From: Terriglobia bacterium
GTDB taxonomy: Bacteria; Acidobacteriota; Terriglobia; UBA7540
Assembly: GCA_030042795.1 (NCBI GenBank)
Contig: JASHYZ010000106.1
Coordinates: 1 to 5,296 of the forward strand
Reading direction: 5' to 3'
Length of the DNA: 5,296 nucleotides
Of the stretch, positions 1 through 5,296 are shown in pieces. Below the pieces are notes generated by a model, which was not told the DNA's origin, did no database searches, and was given only the letters and a program-made list of their open reading frames with translations. The position numbers and the translations under genes are program-made. Positions within the stretch are counted from its first letter, which is position 1. Every line of letters begins with the position of its first letter.

Positions 1-837
1 ATTAGAAGGCTTCTCACCGAAATATTTGGGAAATCCGGTACCGCCGGTGAAAAAGTGGAGGTCAGAAGGGCGCGGGTTGCCAAAGAGGGCCTCAAATCGC
101 CCGTTGAACGTCTTGTCCGTCGAGTGGTGAAAGCAGAAGTAATCCATGTCCAGCGCGAACGAGCCGTCGCTGTTCTGCCGCACCACTTTCCACACCTTGT
201 CCACGTAACGGGGGACGCCGTAAGGCGCCATTCCCATTACTTTGTACTCGCCTTCATTAACCTCAAAGCCTAAGAACGCTGTAAAGGCGCTATAGAGCAG
301 GCCCACGGAATGAGGAAAATCCATCTGTTTAAGCAGGCGAATATCCGTGCCTTTGCCCACGCCGTAAGTCGCCGTTACCCACTCACCAACTCCATCCACT
401 GTGAGAATGGCTGCTTCCTCAAAAGGCGAGCATAGAAAAGCGCTGGCGGCATGCGAGAGGTGATGGTCTGAAAAAAGAATCTTGTCCTTGGGGACGCCTA
501 ATTCCGCTTCGAGCGTGCTCGCCACCCAAAGCTTATCGACCACCCAAGTGATCATGGACTCCCGGAATACCTTCCAGGATTGCGGGTAGGTTTGCAGCAC
601 GGTGGCCAGGATGCGATCGAGCTTGCGGAAAGGCTTCTCGAAGAAAACGACGTAATCGATATCTTTGCCGGTGATCCCGCCGGCTTCCAGGCAATAGCCG
701 ATGGCCTTCTTGGGGAAGTCGAAGTCGTGTTTCTTGCGCGAGAATCGTTCCTCTTCGGCCGCGGCAATAAGCTGGCCGTCCCGGATGAGCGACGCCGCCG
801 CGTCGTGGTAGTAGCAGGAAATTCCTAAGATATCCAC
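1..837 (-). CDS. O-carbamoyltransferase, NodU/TobZ/SxtI family (3' part outside window)
   Basis: The first 279 residues of an enzyme that transfers a carbamoyl group from carbamoyl phosphate, via carbamoyl-adenylate, to a hydroxyl of a sugar or natural product; the family is cytoplasmic and usually about 550-620 residues, so roughly half is missing at the left edge. Visible motifs: an ASKHA-like first strand and loop, ILGISCYYHDAAASLI (residues 3-18), then AAAEEERFSRKKHD (25-38); the metal-binding HHLSHAASAF (His125, His126, His129); the phosphate-loop segment LTVDGVGEW (145-153); and NEGEYKVMGMAPYG (194-207), typical of the Kae1/YgjD-like domain. The start is GTG at 837: an AAGAGG box at 848-853 lies about ten bases upstream, and the protein then begins exactly at the conserved first strand. 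It starts four bases after the stop of the SxtJ-like gene, so the two are probably co-translated. The acceptor substrate cannot be told from sequence. Confidence 0.95.
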   Translation of the reverse strand, partial: MDILGISCYYHDAAASLIRDGQLIAAAEEERFSRKKHDFDFPKKAIGYCLEAGGITGKDIDYVVFFEKPFRKLDRILATVLQTYPQSWKVFRESMITWVVDKLWVASTLEAELGVPKDKILFSDHHLSHAASAFLCSPFEEAAILTVDGVGEWVTATYGVGKGTDIRLLKQMDFPHSVGLLYSAFTAFLGFEVNEGEYKVMGMAPYGVPRYVDKVWKVVRQNSDGSFALDMDYFCFHHSTDKTFNGRFEALFGNPRPSDLHFFTGGTGFPKYFGEKPSN

Positions 838-841
838 GTGA

Positions 842-1255
842 TCACTGCCTCTTAGCCCACTGCATATCCATGGTTTCGTCGGCGTGTTCGATCCAAGCGG
901 TGGGCCGTTTCTTGATGCGGAGAGGATCTGCCAGTAAGCGCGCCAGAAGCCCAAACGGAAGAATCAGAATTGCATAAATGATGGTGAGGAAGAAGCGCGC
1001 TTGGAAGTTACCAATTGCCTTGGCGAGGCCGGGCCAGACTTTCCAGATGAAGAAAACTGCAACGAACACTATCAGGAGTACCCTTAGGCGAGTGCTTGGA
1101 ATCCGGTGAGCAAGCGGCGCCCAAACAGCCCAGATGGCTGCCGCGCAGACTATCGTCAGGAGCGCGCGGGCCCAAGAGCTCCTGAGGAAGCTGGTTGACA
1201 CCGCTTCCGGCGACTGCAAGCCCTTGGATAACCCCGCTGACATCGCCTGAGACAT
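842..1255 (-). CDS. SxtJ-family membrane protein
   Basis: A 137-residue inner-membrane protein of unknown biochemical role whose relatives are encoded beside O-carbamoyltransferases, including in saxitoxin clusters. Three hydrophobic segments are visible (about residues 30-49, 56-76 and 87-108). The third, FFLTIIYAILILPFGLLARLL, carries the family's conserved YxxxxxPxGLLxRLL pattern, and a polar tail with two tryptophans ends in AKRQ. I chose ATG at 1255 because an AAGAGGT box (1261-1267) sits five bases before it. The frame is open up to a GTG at 1321, directly abutting the stop of the upstream gene (TAAGTG), which would add 22 polar residues but has no ribosome binding site of its own. Middle gene of a three-gene operon; four bases separate it from the carbamoyltransferase. 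It may anchor or dock the enzyme at the membrane, which is inference from context only. Confidence 0.82.
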   Translation of the reverse strand: MSQAMSAGLSKGLQSPEAVSTSFLRSSWARALLTIVCAAAIWAVWAPLAHRIPSTRLRVLLIVFVAVFFIWKVWPGLAKAIGNFQARFFLTIIYAILILPFGLLARLLADPLRIKKRPTAWIEHADETMDMQWAKRQ

Positions 1256-1260
1256 GCCTG

Positions 1261-1267
1261 ACCTCTT
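1261..1267 (-). promoter_or_regulatory. Ribosome binding site of the SxtJ-like gene
   Basis: On the minus strand AAGAGGT is followed after five bases (CAGGC) by ATG at 1255. This decides the start over the in-frame GTG at 1321, which has only pyrimidine-rich sequence before it. Confidence 0.6.
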
Positions 1268-1321
1268 GACTGAAAGGACCAAACGCCTTTCAGCCTTCAA
1301 ACCGCTGAGGGACTGTAACAC

Positions 1322-1501
1322 TTAGAAAAGAGTGTAGATAAACGGTGCTATTACCGCGCTTTGCGCCAAAATCAGCAGAACGCCCATCACCAAAAGAACC
1401 ACCACAACCGGGACCAGCCACCAGCGCTTGTTTCCCCAAAAGAACCCAAGCAATTCACCGGCAATGCCGAAGCGCCGTTTCGCTACCTGCAGAAACCCCA
1501 T
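1322..1501 (-). CDS. DUF5989 / SxtK-like small membrane protein
   Basis: A 59-residue protein beginning MGFLQVAKRRFGIAGELLGF and ending IAPFIYTLF. It has a basic amphipathic N-terminus, an aromatic/basic membrane-entry motif NKRWWLVP (residues 24-31) and one transmembrane helix (about 29-47). The K-x-W-W-L-x-P entry, the hydrophobic run and the APFIYTLF tail are the hallmarks I associate with DUF5989, a family of about 50-60 residues found next to SxtJ proteins and carbamoyltransferases (SxtK in saxitoxin clusters). GGAGGG at 1505-1510 lies three bases before the ATG, a slightly short but strong ribosome binding site. It is the first gene of the cassette, and its stop directly precedes the possible GTG start of the SxtJ-like gene. 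Function is unknown; a small membrane subunit of a complex with the SxtJ-like protein is plausible. Confidence 0.88.
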   Translation of the reverse strand: MGFLQVAKRRFGIAGELLGFFWGNKRWWLVPVVVVLLVMGVLLILAQSAVIAPFIYTLF

Positions 1502-1967
1502 AGTCCCTCCGCTAACGCCGGGCCACAGCCACGCCGCCGCACTCCCGCAAACGCCTCAGATGCGAATCACCTGCCGCTTCCTGTGCATAGCGGGAGCACT
1601 TTCGAGGTGCATGGCTCGCAGTCTGAGTTTGCTACTTTAACATACCTGGAGTGGTCTGTACATGATGGGGACTGATCCGTTATCAGGGTTTGTAACGACT
1701 ATGTCCGGTAAGCTTGATGCCGTGGCCCCTCCCTTTAATCTCGGCTCAAAACCGGAGCACTCGTCGTTGCTGTCAGAATCTCTAACAGGCTGCGGAAAAG
1801 TGTCAGGACGCCCTTCCGAGACCCGAAATTGCCTTTCCCCGCAACCTGTTAAAGGACTTATCGGGCTGACAGTGGCCCCCCAAAACGTTTCAGAATGTGG
1901 GTAAATATGTCGTGGATCATCGCTCCACCTTCATGGACACTAGCCTCGCAGGATTGACGGCATTCCA
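1502..1967. other. Intergenic region without a convincing gene
   Basis: These 466 bases lie between the 3' end of the kinase gene and the 5' end of the carbamoylation cassette, both on the minus strand. Open frames here are short, lack recognisable protein features, and the longer plus-strand ones have poor start contexts. The region must hold the cassette's promoter, but I find no good -35/-10 pair on the minus strand. It contains the inverted repeat at 1783-1851, a weak stem CTCCCGC (1542-1548) / GCGGGAG (1590-1596) in the cassette's probable leader, and a 20-codon micro-ORF (1858-1920). No hairpin followed by a T-run that would serve as a factor-independent terminator is seen. Confidence 0.6.
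1783..1851. repeat. Imperfect inverted repeat, possible IS-end or MITE relic
   Basis: The left arm TAACAGGCTGCGGAAAAG (1783-1800) and the reverse complement of the right arm, TAACAGGTTGCGGGGAAAG (1833-1851), share 12 of their first 13 bases and then diverge slightly, around a 32-base centre. No coding capacity lies between them. The arms resemble terminal inverted repeats of IS1182-like elements as I remember them, so a MITE or a decayed insertion end is possible. A long RNA hairpin is an alternative, but there is no T-tract to make it a terminator on either strand. The hexamer TGTCAG recurs nearby (1771, 1801), with its complement CTGACA just to the right. Confidence 0.5.
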
Positions 1968-3641
1968 TCAGAGGGAGTGCGTAAGCACCGCCAACCCTGG
2001 AACTTCCACAGCGGTTTGGCCGTCCACCGGCAGAGTGATGGTGAAGCAGGTGCCTTGATGCATCCGGCTTCGCACCGCGATTGTGCCGCCGTGCTGCCGG
2101 ATGATCTGCTGGCAGATGGCCAGGCCCAGGCCAGCGCCGGTTCCGATGCGTTTGGTGGTGAACATGGGGTCAAAGATGTGGCTGAGGGTCTCCTCCGCGA
2201 TGCCATCACCGGTATCCTCCACTTCAACCTGCACGAATTGCGCGCCCGCAGGGTCGTTCTCAGCAGACACGCGAAGCTGGAGGCGGCCGCCCTGCGGCAT
2301 GGCGTCCATACTGTTGTTGATCAGGTTCAGGAACACCTGTTGCAGGTACCCGGCATCGCCGCGGATTTGAGGGCCTTGGCTGGGGCACTCCGTGCGCACC
2401 TTAATCTTGCGGAACTCGAGGGCCGGGGACGTGAGCAGAACTACTTCGTCAAGAACGCGGCGCAAGTCGATGGGATCGAAACGCAAGTCAAACTTTCCGG
2501 TCCACGAGAGAAGCTGCTTGACGGTTCGAACGATATTTTCAATTTGGCTTTCGATAATCTGCAGCCGCCGGCCGCTGGCCGGGTCCCCGGTCTTGCGCCG
2601 GGCCAGCAGTTGCACGTGACCGGAGATCGAGTTGAGCGGTGTGCCAATCTCGTGGGCCAGGCTGGCCGCAAGCTGGCCGGCCACGGCCAGCCTCTCCGAA
2701 CGCGCCAGGGTCTTCTGAGTTTCAAAAAGCTCCTCGTTGATGCGGGTGAGCTCCTCGTTTCGCCGCGCAAGCTCGGAGGTAGCCTCGCGCACCTTCTGTT
2801 CAAGTTCGCTGTTGAAATTTTCGAGCCGGTCCAGCATGCGGTTCAAGTGCCGGGCGAGTTGCTCGATTTCGTCGCGGCCCTTGCCGGGTTGCCAGCCCTC
2901 ACGACCGTCCTGTGCCTTCGCCAAGCTCTGATCGCCGGCCGGCGATAATTCGCGGTGCGCGCCCCGGTAGTGCGCCCGCACCTGAAGCGCCCCGCCTTCC
3001 GCCGCCTCCATCACCTCCACCATCTCCGTAACCGGGCGGCGCACGTTGAAAAGGAAGAAGACGTGGACGACGAGAATCACGGCCAGCAGGCTGGCGAGCA
3101 TTAAAATCACGTTGCGCCACACCAGGGCGTCGATAACAACGTTGGAGCTCCTCTTCGAGACCTTGAGATCGAGGCAGCCAATCACCCGCTCTCCATCCCG
3201 AATCGCCGTTGACATAATCCAGTTGCGGCCGTCTGGAGTTTCAATGGTGATCTGGTCATCCCCTGCCTGCTCGAACTCGTTGTACGTCTGGATGTCGTGG
3301 ATCGCGTCCAGTTCCAAATGCTGGCCGGAGGGGTCGGTTGTGGCCACAAGCGTATGCGCCCGGTCGTGCAAATGGACATCGCCCTGCTCAATGCCCTTGA
3401 AGTCATGCTGCACCTGACGGAGACGCGCCAGAAGATTCTCAGGGGTCGCCAGCTCATGTCCGTTAACGAGCTGATGCGCGGTGGCGAGCGCCTGGGAGAG
3501 CACTTTCCGGTAGATCGCCTCCTCCACCAGTTGGCGGGTGAGGAGCATGGCGATGTAGGTGGAGAGCCCCACCACCGAAACCACCGCCACGGCCAGGATG
3601 ATGATAATCTTGGATTGCAGTCCGAAGCGGCTTGGGAACAT
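1968..3641 (-). CDS. Membrane sensor histidine kinase (HAMP, HisKA, HATPase_c)
   Basis: A 557-residue two-component sensor that autophosphorylates a histidine and passes the phosphate to a response regulator. Order of parts: transmembrane helix 1 (about 12-34); extracytoplasmic sensor domain (about 35-176) of no type I can name; transmembrane helix 2 (about 177-198); HAMP starting at RRPVTEMVEVMEAAEGG (201-217) and resuming at RDEIEQLARHLNRML (256-270); a coiled coil rich in E/R/L (about 271-318); the H-box LAHEIGTPLNSI with His330; N-box NLINNSMDAM (439-448); G1 DTGDGI (476-481); F-box FDPMFTTK (490-497); and G2 GTGAGLGLAI (500-509). All catalytic boxes are intact. About 28 residues (228-255) interrupt the HAMP connector. 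The start at 3641 precedes a basic residue and helix 1, but has no ribosome binding site; a TAGAAT box nearby suggests a leaderless message. No response regulator is in the window; the ligand is unknown. Confidence 0.95.
   Translation of the reverse strand: MFPSRFGLQSKIIIILAVAVVSVVGLSTYIAMLLTRQLVEEAIYRKVLSQALATAHQLVNGHELATPENLLARLRQVQHDFKGIEQGDVHLHDRAHTLVATTDPSGQHLELDAIHDIQTYNEFEQAGDDQITIETPDGRNWIMSTAIRDGERVIGCLDLKVSKRSSNVVIDALVWRNVILMLASLLAVILVVHVFFLFNVRRPVTEMVEVMEAAEGGALQVRAHYRGAHRELSPAGDQSLAKAQDGREGWQPGKGRDEIEQLARHLNRMLDRLENFNSELEQKVREATSELARRNEELTRINEELFETQKTLARSERLAVAGQLAASLAHEIGTPLNSISGHVQLLARRKTGDPASGRRLQIIESQIENIVRTVKQLLSWTGKFDLRFDPIDLRRVLDEVVLLTSPALEFRKIKVRTECPSQGPQIRGDAGYLQQVFLNLINNSMDAMPQGGRLQLRVSAENDPAGAQFVQVEVEDTGDGIAEETLSHIFDPMFTTKRIGTGAGLGLAICQQIIRQHGGTIAVRSRMHQGTCFTITLPVDGQTAVEVPGLAVLTHSL
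2931..2946. repeat. Perfect 16-base palindrome inside the kinase gene
   Basis: ATCGCCGGCCGGCGAT reads the same on both strands. It encodes residues of about 232-237 (LSPAGD), inside the extra segment of the HAMP region. It may be chance in GC-rich coding DNA, or part of a small inserted sequence. Confidence 0.55.
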
Positions 3642-3706
3642 TTGCCGTTATTCTAACATCCGGCCGGAGAGAAAAGAAGCGCTCGCGCCTGAAACGCTCG
3701 AAATCC
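3632..3706. promoter_or_regulatory. Divergent promoter region between the kinase gene and polX
   Basis: Only 65 bases (3642-3706) separate two divergent starts, so both promoters must lie here or overlap the genes. On the minus strand TAGAAT (3650-3655) is a good -10 match whose transcript would begin about two bases before the kinase ATG, with only a poor -35. On the plus strand TTGGGA (3632-3637) and TAACAT (3654-3659), 16 bases apart, form a weak pair giving polX a leader of about 40 bases. The two -10 boxes overlap, so the promoters may compete. No operator palindrome is evident. Confidence 0.3.
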
Positions 3707-5296
3707 ATGGAAAACTCTGAGATCGCATCGATCTTCGAAGATGTCGCCAACGTTGTCCGCATCGTGCAGGATGACCCCAAGTGGCAGTTCAAGGCGGTCG
3801 CGTACGAACGCGCCAAGCGCTCCATTGAGAGCTACCCCGAGCGGCTGGAAGACATCGCCCGCGACCCCAACCGGAAACTGACTGACGTCCCCGGAGTAGG
3901 CGCCGATCTGGCGGGCAAAATCAAGGAAATCATCGCTACCGGCAAGCTCCAATACCTGGAGGACAAGTTGAAGGAGATCCCGCGGTCGCTCCTTGACCTG
4001 CTGCAAGTCCAAACCGTGGGACCCCAGAAAGTACGTTTGTTCTACAAGGAGCTCGGCATCAAGAATCTGGAGGACCTCGAGAAAGAGGCTCGCGCCGAGC
4101 GCCTGCGCGCGCTGCCGGGAATGAGCGCCAAGTCTGAGCAAAACATCCTGAAAGCCCTGGAAGGAGTGAAGAAGACGGTGGGACGCTTCCACCTGGATGT
4201 GGCCTACGAAGCCGCCGAGCGGCTCTCCGCGTACATTCGAGAGGTCAAAGGTGTGGAGGAGGTTACGGCGGCGGGTTCGCTGCGGCGCGGCCGCGAAACC
4301 GTGGGTGATCTCGACTTATTGGTCACCGGCCGCCGCCTCGAAAAGGTGGCCGATCATCTGCTGAAATATCCGGAAGTGGCCGACGTGCTTGCCAAGGGCG
4401 ACGATAAGGTGAGCTTCCGCCTGTCAACAGGGATGCAGGTGGATGTGCGTCTGCTGCCTCCGGAGTCCTACGGCGCAGCCCTCATGTACTTCACAGGCTC
4501 GAAAGAGCACAACGTGGCGTTGCGCGCTCGGGCGCAGAGGAGCGGCCTGAAACTGAGCGAGTACGCGCTCTTCAAGGGCGATCGCGCCGTCGCCGGCAAG
4601 ACCGAGGAAGAGGTTTACAAGGCGCTCGGGCTGCCCTGGATTCCGCCCGAGCTTCGCGAGAACATGGGCGAGATTGAGGCCGCCGAAGAAGGCAGGTTGC
4701 CCCACCTGGTGGAACTTGCGGATATCCGCGGCGACTTGCAGATGCACACCACGGCTTCGGACGGCAAGTGCAGCGCGGAGGAGATGGCCGCCGCTGCCAA
4801 GGAGCTAGGTTACCGCTACATTCTGATTACCGATCACTCGAAGGCCGTCACCATTGCCAACGGCCTCGACGAGAAGCGCGCCCAGGAGAACATCAAGAGG
4901 ATCAAGGCAGCCAGGAAGAAGGTAAGCGGAATTGAGGTCTGGGCCGGCGCGGAGGTAGACATCCTGGGTGACGGCGAGCTGGACTACTCCAACGAGATGC
5001 TGGCCCAGTTCGATATTGTGCTGGCCAGCGTCCATTCCCGCATGACCCAACCGGGAGAAGAAATGACGGCGCGCCTGCTCAAGGCGCTGGAGAATCCCTA
5101 CGTGCGAATTCTCGGCCACCCGACGGGACGCCAGATTCTTCGCCGCGATCCCTTCAGCTTCGACCTCGAACGGGTGTTTGAAGCCGCGCGTAAGTATGGG
5201 GTGATTCTGGAAGTCAACGCCAGTCCGGAACGGCTTGACCTGTCGGATCGCCTCGCCCGGCTGGCTCACGACAAAGGGATGAAAATCGTGATCTCC
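3707..5296 (+). CDS. polX: DNA polymerase/3'-5' exonuclease PolX (3' end outside window)
   Basis: The first 530 residues of a bacterial family X DNA polymerase, normally about 570-580 long, so some 40-50 C-terminal residues are missing. It fills short gaps in base-excision repair. Domains: an N-terminal 8-kDa-like domain with a helix-hairpin-helix, LTDVPGVGADLAGKI (58-72); further HhH-like turns VQTVGPQK (101-108) and LRALPGMSAKSE (133-144); the nucleotidyltransferase core with AGSLRRGRETVGDLDLL (189-205), metal-binding Asp201 and Asp203, third Asp246 in MQVDVRLL, and YFTGSKEHN (261-269); then a PHP domain with DLQMHTTASDG (343-353), ITDHS (374-378), GAEVDIL (414-420), ASVHSR (440-445) and GHPTGR (470-475). 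The window stops just before the expected TDAH motif. The start is ATG at 3707: no earlier in-frame start exists after the upstream stops, and the protein begins like other PolX. Its ribosome binding site is weak. Confidence 0.96.
   Translation, partial: MENSEIASIFEDVANVVRIVQDDPKWQFKAVAYERAKRSIESYPERLEDIARDPNRKLTDVPGVGADLAGKIKEIIATGKLQYLEDKLKEIPRSLLDLLQVQTVGPQKVRLFYKELGIKNLEDLEKEARAERLRALPGMSAKSEQNILKALEGVKKTVGRFHLDVAYEAAERLSAYIREVKGVEEVTAAGSLRRGRETVGDLDLLVTGRRLEKVADHLLKYPEVADVLAKGDDKVSFRLSTGMQVDVRLLPPESYGAALMYFTGSKEHNVALRARAQRSGLKLSEYALFKGDRAVAGKTEEEVYKALGLPWIPPELRENMGEIEAAEEGRLPHLVELADIRGDLQMHTTASDGKCSAEEMAAAAKELGYRYILITDHSKAVTIANGLDEKRAQENIKRIKAARKKVSGIEVWAGAEVDILGDGELDYSNEMLAQFDIVLASVHSRMTQPGEEMTARLLKALENPYVRILGHPTGRQILRRDPFSFDLERVFEAARKYGVILEVNASPERLDLSDRLARLAHDKGMKIVIS

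Noticed and set aside
1..1501. Saxitoxin or similar toxin biosynthesis cluster
   Set aside because: Only the carbamoylation trio is present, which also occurs in many non-toxin contexts; no sxtA-like polyketide synthase or amidinotransferase gene is seen.
1542..1596. Stem CTCCCGC / GCGGGAG as a riboswitch or attenuator ahead of the cassette
   Set aside because: Only seven base pairs with a 41-base loop and no known riboswitch core; likely chance.
1361..1675. A 104-residue plus-strand open frame rich in His, Gln and Pro
   Set aside because: It overlaps the DUF5989 gene in antisense, and its low-complexity composition is explained by the complement of that gene.
1662..1904. An 80-residue plus-strand open frame across the inverted repeat
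   Set aside because: No ribosome binding site, no domain-like composition, and it reads straight through both repeat arms; kept only as part of the possible repeat element.
1977..2948. A 323-residue plus-strand open frame opposite the histidine kinase gene
   Set aside because: It is a GC-driven antisense shadow of a kinase gene with every catalytic motif intact, and its translation shows no recognisable domain.
3653..4192. A 179-residue minus-strand open frame opposite the start of polX
   Set aside because: It lies wholly antisense to the conserved HhH and polymerase domains of PolX, and has no start context or family features.
4805..5269. A 154-residue minus-strand open frame opposite the PHP domain
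   Set aside because: It is the antisense shadow of a well-conserved coding region.

Overview
The window looks like chromosomal DNA from a moderately GC-rich bacterium. The style of the histidine kinase and PolX proteins and of the intergenic DNA would fit an acidobacterium or a similar soil/environmental lineage. That placement is an impression, because no rRNA or other marker is present. No tRNA, rRNA, CRISPR array or intact mobile element was seen.

Left part (1-1501, all minus strand): a compact three-gene cassette read right to left. It starts with a 59-residue DUF5989/SxtK-like membrane peptide (1322-1501), too short for a usual ORF cut-off. Next is a three-helix SxtJ-family membrane protein (842-1255, possibly starting at 1321). 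Last is the N-terminal 279 residues of a NodU/TobZ-type O-carbamoyltransferase (1-837), which runs off the left edge. The gaps are small, each gene has a purine-rich ribosome binding site, and the order matches the K-J-I trio known from saxitoxin clusters. The cassette is best read as a membrane-associated carbamoylation unit of unknown substrate; nothing else in the window points to saxitoxin.

Middle (1502-1967): 466 bases with no convincing gene. They hold an imperfect inverted repeat (1783-1851) that resembles a small mobile-element end or MITE relic, and a 20-codon micro-ORF next to it.

Right-centre (1968-3641, minus strand): a 557-residue membrane sensor histidine kinase with two transmembrane helices, an extracytoplasmic sensor domain, a HAMP region carrying an unusual insertion of about 28 residues, a coiled coil and a complete kinase core. 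No response regulator is visible.

Right part (3707-5296, plus strand): a family X DNA polymerase (PolX) with HhH, polymerase X and PHP exonuclease domains, cut by the right edge just before its last metal-binding motif. It is divergent from the kinase across 65 bases. Three transcription units are likely: the carbamoylation cassette, the kinase and polX. There is no evidence that they work together.
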